Program-made: the position numbers and the translations under genes
Notes under the pieces: generated by a model
What the model was told of the DNA's origin: nothing
The model's database searches: none
Seen by the model: only the letters and a program-made list of their open reading frames with translations
Part shown: piece by piece, positions 50,735 through 61,799 of the stretch
Numbering within the stretch: the first letter of the stretch is position 1
How the letters are laid out: every line of letters begins with the position of its first letter
Source of the DNA: Erythrocercus mccallii
Taxonomy: Eukaryota; Chordata; Aves; Passeriformes; Dicruridae
Assembly: GCA_013397435.1 (NCBI GenBank)
Contig: VZRG01000766.1
Location: 248,001-312,000 of the forward strand
DNA: 64,000 nt
Direction: 5' to 3'

Positions 50735-50930
50735 GTGAATGGGGCTATTTCGGCTCTTGCTCAGAAGTGTTTTCCCCACCATGAAAAGGTAGTAATTAAA
50801 ATATTTCAAACAAACACCTCTGCACTTCAATATGAATTTGAGATTGATTTTAATTACAGCTGCGCGCTTAAAAGAGCTGAGCTTTTTGTTTTATTCCTTT
50901 TGTTCTTAGAAAGGCCATGACAGCAGATTC
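50735..50930. promoter_or_regulatory. Candidate conserved noncoding block in intron 3
   Basis: This block contains GATTGATTTTAATTACAGCTGCGCGC, here cited only by its parts: a homeodomain core TTAATTA next to the E-box CAGCTG and a GCGCGC run, in otherwise AT-rich intron, plus a second TAATTA core (near 50790). It has no coding context. Function is an inference from motif density only. Confidence 0.25.
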
Positions 50931-51726
50931 TCTAAGAACATGGGCAAAGCATGGCATCTGGCCTGTGAATACAGAGCAGCAGACACTGCTTGTACACATT
51001 TGAAGGGGGTCAGAGTCAGTGTAGCTTCCTTAAGTCACCAGGGCTCCTTTCTCAGACCTTTAAACACAAGACCTCAGCAGAACGACTCATGGCCTATTGA
51101 GCTTTCTGCTTCCAGCTCACCAGTTTGACTCTTGCTTAGATTAAGGGTTAAGAAATCAGTTTCCCTTGAGTGGTATTCGATAGATGAGGACTTACCAGCA
51201 GTAATCCTACTAGTAGGCTTTGCACTGTGTTATGGGGTACAGCAGTAACCTTTTCTCTCTGCATTCCTACATGTTCATAATTAAGAGAGCCATTTAATTT
51301 CAAATGAACCCATTGATAAAGTTTTTGCTATCACTCAGGATTCAGATTGAAAAGAGCCCAGCTTCAGCCCAGCGCAGAGATGCAGCCAAAAGTCATCCCG
51401 TTACATCATATACTTTATTTACAAAAAATGAAAAATACAGGAGGACATTTCATGCTCATTTCATAGCACAAGAAAAATTCACTTACAGGTTGTATTGCTT
51501 GAGGGAGTTTTAAACATACATTTCACTTGAAATCTATAAAACCCTTAGGAATAAAAATAATTTGCTTCACAAACAAAGTATAATTAATTTCCAGAATTGG
51601 GCTGATATTCACAATTCATATGCCTTTTTTTGATGCCATTATTTATTTTAAATTATGTGCAACTCTAGAAGCGATGGATCGCTGGTGTGACTGCATGGCT
51701 GATCTTCACCTCTATCAGGAAAACTA

Positions 51727-51743
51727 AAAAAAAAAAAAAAAAA
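51727..51743 (+). repeat. Poly-A run
   Basis: A run of about 17 A is followed by CAAACCACACC. No retroposed gene body is recognisable before it. Confidence 0.85.
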
Positions 51744-53635
51744 CAAACCACACCATTTAGTGACAACAACTTTTCTACCTGTGCTTTCAGAAGACTTTCT
51801 ATCAGCTAAGTTCCTTCAGAAGTCTCTAAAAATACTTTCTATTCCAGCAGCATTTGTTTTACTGCTACTGGTATGCACAACAGGAAATTCCAAACTACTT
51901 GCTTTGGAATTTCTAATTTTCTAATAAGTGATCAGTATTTCTTTTTCATAAAAACAAATCCTTCCTAGATAGTGATTTTAGTTATCTATATGTTCTGTTG
52001 GTTATTTGGATTTAATGAAGCAGGTGAAACTGGTAATGTACTTGACATTCTCATTTACCAGCTACTACAAAATACCAAACTCATGGTTTTAGAGAAGCAA
52101 ATATCACAGTCTCACTGTGAAGTTTCAAAGGCAAGCATGGCATCTACTACTTTGTAAAGCAAAGCTAGAGCTGTCTTTTCCCCTCACATACATCACAGCA
52201 TCACACTATTGCCCATAATACATTTATCACAGCACCACAAGCACAAGGCTTGTCCTGCTAACTAGTCAGCCAGGGCAACTACTAAAGTTAGAACAGTAAT
52301 ACAAACTTCCAGGCATGAAAACTCTTCCACATCTGTGTGTCTTATCTGATTAAGGTCAGACTCCTAAAGATACTTCCCTGTGACAAACCTTGTCTGGAAT
52401 TCATGGCCCTGCAAAATCCCACACTGGGAATGAGTGTATTTAATTCCAGAAGGTCAACACCTGTACCCATAGTTAATGGCTAATCTCATTTGCCTCACAA
52501 CACAACAGGAAGAAAACAAACAAAAATTTCCCACATATTTTGTGCAACTGAAATCCTACAGTTAAACAAAAATCTTACAGAACACATTTGTTCAATAATT
52601 CTTCTTAACTATTGAAGTAATATTGTTACTTCTGTCAAATTTGAGATGTCTCCTGTGTTCTCACTCAGTATAAATCAAGTGCATCAGCTTTTCAGAACAC
52701 ATCACTTAGTACCTCTTTGCACTATGCCCCTTTAAAGTTTCCTCAGGCAAGAGGTAAAAACTCCAATGTCTGAAATCTAGATATTGCAATTCCTGACCTT
52801 AGAACCAGCTATTCCAAGTTTAGAGTTAGATATTAGGACAGCATAGAAACATTTTAGGTACAGTACATCACAAAAAAAAAATAAGATAAAACCCCACTCA
52901 TTTCTAAGCAGGTCTTATTCTTGAGACTGTCATCCCAGATGATTCAATATATAACACACTCCCTGATGCTGGTGCAAGGCAATAGATTCTCTGTATGGTG
53001 CCACAGCACATATAAACCCAAATGGCTTTTGTTCTTTACTTCTCCTGAGTTTCTCAACAAGCCGGATGACCACCGGAGAGGTCCAAGGTTAAAGCAGCTC
53101 CAGGGTTAAAGCCTTTTCTCCAAGATATTATTTCTCCAGGGAATCATTAGCAAGGAGGCATAAAGGGGCACTTGGCAGTGCCAGAGGCACACACAAATGA
53201 ACACCCACAAATAAATCAGATCAATAGTAGATTCTGCCATGATTTAAACAAAGAAGGCTGTATATCTTTATTTGTATGTGGTTCCAACATCACGTTGGAA
53301 TTATACCTCCAAATCACAGCACCTCACCTTGCTTTGTTTCCAACTTTGCCAGATATCAAGCCAATTCAACTTATTAATTTCATCTATGTTTTTCACACTT
53401 TAAAAAATCTCAGCGAGCACAAAGATGTCCCAATCCCTTTACACACTTCAAATCAAAACCCACCAGGAATCTTGACTGGTATTAAACTGGTAAACAACTT
53501 TAAAACTCACATTACCTGACATCAGTTCGGATGCTCCCACAGTCAGCATTTCCTACGGATTCACTGAGTCTCTGTCCAACACATGCTATTGTATAAGACT
53601 GCTAGCAAATGGAAATGTCTCCCCTTGGCCATTTT

Positions 53636-53720
53636 TATTAATTATAATTATTTATTATTTTTATAATTGTAAACTTCATAATTATAAATTATAATTATTT
53701 GTTATTTTTATTATTTTTGT
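53636..53720. repeat. AT-rich low-complexity tract
   Basis: ATAATTATTT and TTATTTTTAT units alternate for about 85 bp, self-complementary in part and able to form hairpins. Confidence 0.85.
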
Positions 53721-56700
53721 GGCTTACTGCCACAAACCTATCGCTGTCCTAAGAGCGATCTCCATGGAACTAAAGATCTCCATGAAACACCATATTTGCT
53801 ACTTGTACCTTCCACAGGCTAATGATCTTTCTAATGATAAGAAACACACAGAAGCTTGCATATGTCAAGGGCAGGGCAGTGAAGCATCAGAGAGCACAGA
53901 CACATCTGCAGAACTATGAACACACCCCAGCATGGGCAGTTTGGCCTGAACAGGTAAACAGAGAGGAGAGGAAGGAAATCTGAAGAGAAAGCAGAAGTTA
54001 ATTGTTTTGAGGCAATCCCATTTTGCAGGGGAAGTTTGGAAAGAAATGGCAGGGCTGCAGAGATCTCCAATAAAAACATCCTGTTAAGGAATTTGACCAG
54101 ACACCATTCAAGAATCAGCAAAGAGCATTATCATTTCCCCACAGAAGACTCACACTGAAAGATTTTCATGTTTGCTTTCAAATAGTAGTCAGGTTCATTC
54201 AGCATCTTTTTAATCCAAATTCTCACAGAGATTGCATTACTATGACATCTAAAAGTTTCTGCCCAGGTCCAGTCATTTATTGAGCAGATAATAATTGAAA
54301 AGAGCAGGTGTCCCCCTTCCCTTAGAATCTTTATATCCTAAGTGTAAGACAAAGACAGCAAAATCAATTTCTAGTTGTTAGCTGAATGAATAGCCATGCT
54401 GTCTCCAGTGGTCACATTGCAAGTGAAACACAGTTTTCTTATCTAGAGCTAATATTTCTAAAGAACTAGGGAAAGATAAGTCTGTCCTGAATATAAAATT
54501 TGTTTTCAAGTGCAAAATAAGCAGATGGGCTGGCTGGGTATCAGGAGAGCCATGTCATTCACTCAGCGGGTACTGTCCAGATAGCACATCAACACTTCTC
54601 CCAAGTTACACCCATCAGAACCCAATGCTTCAAACAGCAATTCAGCAAGCAGGATCTTAAATTACCCACAATTGCTTATTTTGTTGGTATTTTTATCATT
54701 GCCTGTTTGTTTGTAGAAGACTGGCCAGGCTGCCTGGGAACAGCTTGGCTGCATCATGGACTGAGAAACAGCGCCCGACTACCCCAGGAGGGTGGCCAGC
54801 AGTGTCACTTTTCAAGAGCAGATGGCCAGGAGCAGAGAATGCTTCCAAGCACTCTGTATGCCAAAACTCCAGCAATTTTCCTCTTGTCAAGCACCTTCCA
54901 GAGACAAGACGTAGCAGAACCTCTTCACTCTGGCCAAGATTAAAATACAAGAGCATAGCAGAATCCCATAAAGTACTACGACTTCCTAAAAATATTTAGG
55001 CTGCACAGTTTAAGCAAGATACTGCATGACTACAGCAATTTCTGCTACAGTATTGGCTAGGGAATTAGAGATACAGAAAACACAACTGCATTTTCAATGT
55101 GGAGCATAACTAGACCAACAGCAAGATCTGGTTGTACCTCAAAGACGGTCACTGATATGAAACAGAACAACTGGTCTAAAATAAGGATTCACATTCGCAT
55201 TTCAAGAACCTGCTAAAGATGCATGTGTTTGTCATGTAATGACTAAAAACAAGAAGTTAAAGTACCCAGAAATGCATACCAGACCTTCCTTTCACAAGCA
55301 TTGGTCACTACTCCTTTAGTATTAATAAAAGCATTTCCAGTTGTCTGACACCGAGATAAGGACATTCATATCTTTAAATTGTGACTCCTGCTCAGTTTTG
55401 CAATTAAATAAAACCAAACGAAACACAATAGCAACTGGATAGGCCTAACACAGATTGCACAAAAATAAACAGTGATGTTGTCACTGCTGCTTGTGGACAG
55501 AAGCCAAGATGAAGCATTTGAACAACAGCATTTCAGTCCACAGTTTCAAACTAGCACCAAACAAAAAATGGATATGTGCAAAAAGACTTCTATTTTTCAT
55601 TTCAGTCTGCTGCCTTAGAGGAACAGGGACAAGATGGTAGAGGTGCAAGGCTTGTGCTGCCTCTTTTGTTGCAAGGTAGATTAAGTCTGATGTATATTTC
55701 ACATCAGCATTTACTATCCTTAACCTTCCAAATTCTTTTGGGGAGATTATTTTAATTTATCAGTGCAAGACAAGATAAATAAGATCAGTATAACAAAGAT
55801 TTGGGTTTGAGAATTTATACAAGCTCTTCTTCCCTCCATCCTCCTAATAGTTTTACAGGAAAGTTATAAAAATTAAAAATGAAACCCAGAAGACTTATCC
55901 ACAGATTTCAGGAAGCTTCCACAAGCTTGTGATGAAACAAGGCTCTGACAGCGTGGCACAACAGAAAGGCCTGCTTGTTCCATCCACCCCAAACCCACTG
56001 ACAAGTCAGTGGCCTGCAACTACAAGTTACAAGCTTGCAGCAAGTCCCCTGTGTCACAGCAGCTCTGCTTCTCCAGAATTCACCACTTTTTATTTAGTAA
56101 GCAGCTCAGCTAGAGAGCTTCACTAAACATCCAGCTGGGTTTGGAGATTCAACTTCCAAAGGTACATGCCACACTGAAACAAGTCCAATCCAAAGTAAGG
56201 TGTTCTTCAAGAGTTATTTCCAGATATAGCTTCTCTCAAATTCCCTGTCCTTCCTCAGAGAGAAGCCAAGTTGCCTTCGTTTCTGTGTCCTGTTATAGCA
56301 GCCATCTGTCAAGCAAGCAGTTTAGTCCAAAATAATAGAAGCACAGTAAAGCAGGGATTCTATCCAACCCTCATCTACAAACAGCTCTTCCAAGAAAAAA
56401 GAAATTAAAAAACAAACAAACAAAAAAGACAACAAAAAGAACAACACACCACCCACCTGCTTGAATATTAAATTAGTTGAAATGTTTAAGAGCTACGACT
56501 AGAAATAGTACTTCAAGTTGGGAAAGATACTGCTCCAGTTTAAACCGCAAAAAGGAACATGCAAAGATCAAACAGATACACACCTGGCCAGGTGTTCAGA
56601 ATTTTTGCAAAATTCAGTATTTGCAAGTACCTCTGTAAGAAGTGGCAAAGGCCTTCCTCTGAGTGTCACTTAACATTTTCAACCCAAGCATTACTGAACA

Positions 56701-59700
56701 TGATTCTCCCTCATTTACTCTCTCTGCAGTTGCCTTAAAACAAATAGCTGGTTCAAGTGAGCAACAGCACCTCTTATAGTGTAAACCTACAGGAGACTAA
56801 CAGCCACAAAGCCTTTATTTCCCTTCCTATTCTTGTGATTAAGGGAAAATGTGCAAAATGACACTCAAACTCCTACACATACCATAGGGCTCTGTCCTTG
56901 ATGCTCTGCAGATCCTGAGATATGGAAAGGACAATTGGTATTAACAGGTCTTAAAGAACACAAGCAAAGAGCAAAAAGGTAAGTAAAAAACATGCAACCA
57001 CTATTTTTCTGCAGAGCACACAGTGCACAAGTGCATGGCAGTTCACCAATTCACATAGGTCATCCTTTGAGAACTCACCTAAAATAACTGAAGGCTTACA
57101 TGATGTTAAATGTATCTACAGCACGAATCCTAATTGCTGAGGTAGGATAGATTTTGCCACCACAGGCATAAATGTTTCTGAGTTCTATCTGTCATGCTGG
57201 GCTGATGAGGAGTTGCTCTGATCTGCTCAGTGACCTTCACTGAGGAACCCGAACTCTGAATTGCATGGGGGAATTAGCATTCCCTACCAGTTGCAAATAA
57301 TGCATCTGCAAAGAAAAATTTTCTTTAAAAAATAATTAGCATCATTTAAAAGAATCAGTAGTTCTGCAGAAACTTTTTGCTCAGTAACAAGATGGCATGT
57401 GAGCCAGCAGTGGAGTTCAGCAGCAAGACTCGGTCCTGACAGTTACCAATCCACTTGACTCTTGCACCAGGCAAGGTTGAGGAGCTCAAGCAGCATAGAA
57501 CAGGAAAAAGGTTTTCAAAAGTTTGGGCAATAGATTTGTACTGAGCAAAATGCACTTGCTCCCAACTGCAAGCCCAACTCCCACAGACACAAAATACACA
57601 GTCTTTCTTTTTTCCTCCTGTATTCAGCAGTGTGTTTAACCTTGGAGCTGTCAAGCTCCATCATGAATAATGAGCCATGACAACACTCCAAGTGATCCTT
57701 GGAGAACAGACCAATTTTTCCTATATGCTATGCAAGGCAAAAGGCTTATATTCCCATGGTACAGTACTGCTTTGAAAATATACAGTAATGTGGCCATCAA
57801 GAGGAGACCACAAGTAAATACAGGAAAAGAAATCATTTATTTCCCAGTATTTTACCACCTCAAAACAGCAAGAGCAATAAAGCACATAACATCCCAATGG
57901 TTCCTCTTTAAATTATACTGGGACTGAGACTATTTGTCTCACTGAATAGGCATTCCACACAACCATTTCACAGCCGAGGAACATCTGCATTTGAAACAAC
58001 CCATGACAGCCACAGCATGAAGAGAGAACACCCTGCAGGTTTCACAACACTGGGACCTCTAGAAAATGAGCACCAGTGAGGGACACAGGGGTGGCCTCCA
58101 CCCCGAAGCTCTTGGAACAAACACATCCACACACACAGCACTGCCAGAAAGTGTAGGAAAAAATGTGGCTTTCTGAATGCCTGATTGGAGCTCCTCTAAT
58201 ACCCTAACCATGCCAAGGCAGGTCTTTCAGAAGGCACAGCACAAGTAACCAAGCAATAGCAAGAGTCGTTTCTGCACTGCACCTCTCAAGCTCAAGGGGA
58301 GGAGGAAGACAAAGCAAATAGAATCACCTAAAGAAAGGAAAAACTAGGAAGAAACAAGCTGAAGACTTGAACAGGCATTCCCTTTTCTCTTAAACAACAA
58401 TGGAGGGTTGTGGCTGTCCTTACAAAAAATCTTTCCTTATTCAAGAAATAAATGCTAATTCATTAACGTTAACCTGGAAAACATCATGTTCTCTAACAGC
58501 TCAAGCAGCATGCATTTGTCCTGTGCTTCTGCAAGGTGGAAGAACAAATATACCCTTGTTCCTGAGCTGTCTGCAACAAGGTATTTGTCCATGGCTTTGT
58601 GGGGGGATAAGCTTGCTTTTTTCCGTATTATTTCCTAGTCTTGTTGTTACAACTGAAAACATGGTGCATGGTCCTTTTCCATTCCTATAAGGGCACTACT
58701 TTATTTTAATTCAGTTTCAGTGGTTACCTTAAACTACAGGAGCTCTCAAAAAGCTCTGTAGAGCAGGAAAGCAACAATGTCAAACCTATGATGCTTGTCT
58801 TTCCTTAAGGTGTGAAGTTTGCAGTGTCAGACAGCAGGAAACAGTTCTGAGCACTTAGAGGAGTTTTAAGTGCTAACACACCTCTCTCCCACCAAGGGCC
58901 TTCCCTCAAGACTAGATGACTCTTAAAGAGCTGGAGTCAGAAAATCTCTTGAGTTTCTTGACTATGGCTGAAGCTGGAGAGAATACTTTAGCATCAAAGC
59001 AGTAGTTACACATGATAATGTTTTTATTGGAAATCTAGTTTTCCCCTTGGGAGCCTAACCACATATACCCCTCCTCCACCTGCTCTCCCTCCCCTCTACT
59101 CACCTCTTCCATGTCCAGGGCATTTCACAGCTATTCTCATCACACTAGTTTATTTTTTCCCTACAGTGCTTCCAAATGAGCAAGACCTGTGTTGTCACCA
59201 CACACAGCACTACCATCATCTCTGATTCAAAACAGTTCTGCTCTTAACAGAGGAGTCACTCTAAACTCAGAGTCATTCCTCAAATTACATAATCAGGAAT
59301 TTTCTTTCTAGTATTACAGTTAAAATGTACTCAGCCTTCCCCATGCACCATGTTCATTTCTCTCACTCCCTGATAATACACGCCCATTTATGTCCGACAT
59401 CATGGCTCTGCACATTCAGCAATTCCATTCCCTGCTAGCAACATTTGGCAATAAGATCCCTTTAAAGAAGGCTAATTACAGATTTCACTTGAACACAAAT
59501 TGGTACTGGGCTGATCTCTAAGCTCTTCAACAAGCTTTCAAACTTCATGCCAGGGAAGACTTTATTCTCCACTAGGAGCAGTGACACAGCTCTAAAAGCA
59601 GAGGTGGAAGGCTTTGCCACTGAAAGAGAGGAAGGAAGGTCACAGCTCTGATTCCCCTTGCAGCACTGCACCTTCTCCATGCAAGTCTTATCTCAAAGAT

Positions 59701-61729
59701 ATACTGCCTGTGTTTCATAAAAGGAAAACAAAGGGAGCCAGTTCGGCTGCCATGAAAATAATGAAAAGAAGTCATAAAAAAACCCAAAACAGTTGATAGT
59801 TGTATCAGAAGCAGAACAACAACCAGTATGACAGAAAACACGTCAAGGACTCAAAAGCTGGGAATTGATAAAATTCAGGATGTCTGGTTGCAGGCATGAA
59901 TGAAGTGTGTCATTTTCTGAGAACAACAGTGTCCAGGTGGACTTCTAGTTTTCAAAGGGATGTAAGAACTCAAGTCAAAGTCTCTCGAGCACCTCAGCAT
60001 CCAGTACCACACCAGGACAAACGTTTTCTGCCTGAGTATGTCAGACTTAGCACAGAAAACAGCAATCCCATCTGTGGATTCTCCTTATCCCTTTTTCTCT
60101 CTGTGCCCACAACACCTGGTGAAACAACATTTCAGCCAGACCACTTACCTGAGGGGAATTAATGCAAGATTCTGCAAACCACTCTCTGTGCTAACCAGGT
60201 GTGCTAACCCTGATAACTAGGCTGGAACTGAAAAGGGTAAAAGGAGGAAGTGATGGTCAACAGACGACTGGTCCTGTTTAAAGGATACAAGACTAGTGCC
60301 CAGGAAAACTACACAAGAGCTTTCTGTGTGAGATTCAACACAAGTCATCATTTTTCCCTGTGGTCAACAACTATATGGCATCACATGGAGATGTCACACC
60401 TGATACATGAAATACTGCTGTCAGACTGGCTGGCTGCCTAGAGAATCCCAGCTGGAATCTGTGGTAACCATGTACACCGAGTACACAGCTGTTGGGAAGT
60501 CTCCAACTGTGAGCTCAACCCACAGGCACTTAAAAAAGAAGAGTTATGAGTGTTACACATGTAAAGCACACACATTAATAATGTCTATTTGACAGAGATT
60601 AAACCCATAAATATCTATTACGTCCTCAGATTTTAACACAACGAAAGGTTTTCCCTGTTAGGAGATGCCACACTAAAAGAATGGTTTGTGACAGTAGCAG
60701 ACTCCTCTCCTATACCCAGGCAGGCCTTTAGGAGGCCAACAGAACCAATCCTGCAAAAGTGCTACACACCTACCCCCTAGACACTTTATCTTCACCTTGG
60801 GGACATCTTTGGGGGCAGGAAAACAGGGTCATGGTACAAACTGCAAACCATCACACATTAAATTGGAGAGGTAAACCACAGGTCTGACCACTGCCCAGTT
60901 CCTAAAAGCCGAGAGTAAAAAAGTAGGAGGAAAGGAGATGTCTTTTTCCACGCTTATTCTCTGAAGCAGCTATGCAGATTTCAGTGAAACGTTTGCAGAC
61001 TCTTCCAACTGAAGACAGATCTAGCAGGAAGAATTTACCTTAGGACCTCAAGATTATCAAAATATGAGTACCTGAACACAGATTGCCACAACAGAAAACA
61101 ATAAGAAACCCAACACGTGTTAATAGATGCTCTAATTATTAATATGCACACATACAAAGCTTATCAGAAGTGCCAAGGCGTTTGAAAGAAAAAGCATTAT
61201 TCAAAGATAGATATTTGCCAGCAGCTGTATTGCCACCATATTCTTTAGTTGATTTTGACTGAACTCAGTGGACATCAACTTAATCCCACAGGACAGCATC
61301 ATTCACTTCTGTAATAGCTACTGACCTTATTTCTATGAGCCCTGTTGTAGTGTCATGACTAAATGTGGCAAGCAGCAAATCTCACTCTGTCAGCAGCCAG
61401 AGCCTGTCCTTTCTCCTTTTGAAGCTTCCACTCGTTTCTGCATTTTTTTCAGTCATGCTGCTTCAAAACAGCTGATCCAGATGGTGGGTATTTGGATTTC
61501 AACCTTCCCACATGGTGATGTGGCTCAAAAAAATAAAAACTGTTGCTACCTGCTGCTGACCTACTTTGTTTCCTACCATACAACAGAATAAACAATACAG
61601 TTCATTGAACTACTTTTCCACACCTACTCACTGCTATGTAGGAAATATAAAATAAAACTAACAGAAGAAGAAGGGAAGAAAAAAAAAAGCAGCATGATCC
61701 AGTGGGGAGTAAGAAGGAGTAATTCTCAC

Positions 61730-61799
61730 CTCTATCATAGTCATCTTCCTCTATTGCTTTTTCCTGAAGCCTCTGAAGCCGTAAGATCAAGGATTTTAA
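61730..61799 (-). CDS. DISC1: DISC1 coding exon (human exon 3 equivalent)
   Basis: This 70-nt internal exon encodes 23 codons plus one base. The acceptor reads TTTGCATAG and the donor AGAG/GTGAGA. The peptide has a leucine heptad pattern (LILRLQRLQEKA) followed by EEDDYDR, which aligns without gaps to the human DISC1 helix containing LQKLQEDAVENDDYD. The same 23-codon length as I recall for human supports the assignment. Phase is 0 at the start and +1 at the end; the last G joins CT of the next exon to make Ala. DISC1 is a cytoplasmic and centrosomal scaffold involved in neuronal migration, neurite growth and cAMP/GSK3 signalling. This segment is the first half of a UVR-like helical hairpin. 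A TTG in the exon gives an apparent ORF start, but the exon is internal. Identification is firm. Confidence 0.95.

Larger units (their letters stand above)
27615..61729 (-). other. DISC1: DISC1 intron 3 (34 kb)
   Basis: This is the largest intron in the window. It contains three LTR blocks (about 29932-30165, 32956-33459 and 44415-44980), CR1 fragments (30480-31252, 38628-38835 and 47412-47945), a possible older interspersed repeat (45995-46200), poly-A tracts (27622-27645 and 51727-51743), a CCTT microsatellite (40901-40955) and an AT-rich tract (53636-53720). GC-richer patches open in several frames at once lie at 41040-41690 and 49300-49620 and are unexplained. A 173-codon minus-strand ORF at 46893-47414 has no recognised family. 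Elsewhere I see no exon. Confidence 0.8.

Noticed and set aside
61602..61790. A 62-codon ORF starting at TTG and rich in hydrophobic residues at its end
   Set aside because: The first part is DISC1 exon 3; the hydrophobic tail lies after the GTGAGA donor and is intron.
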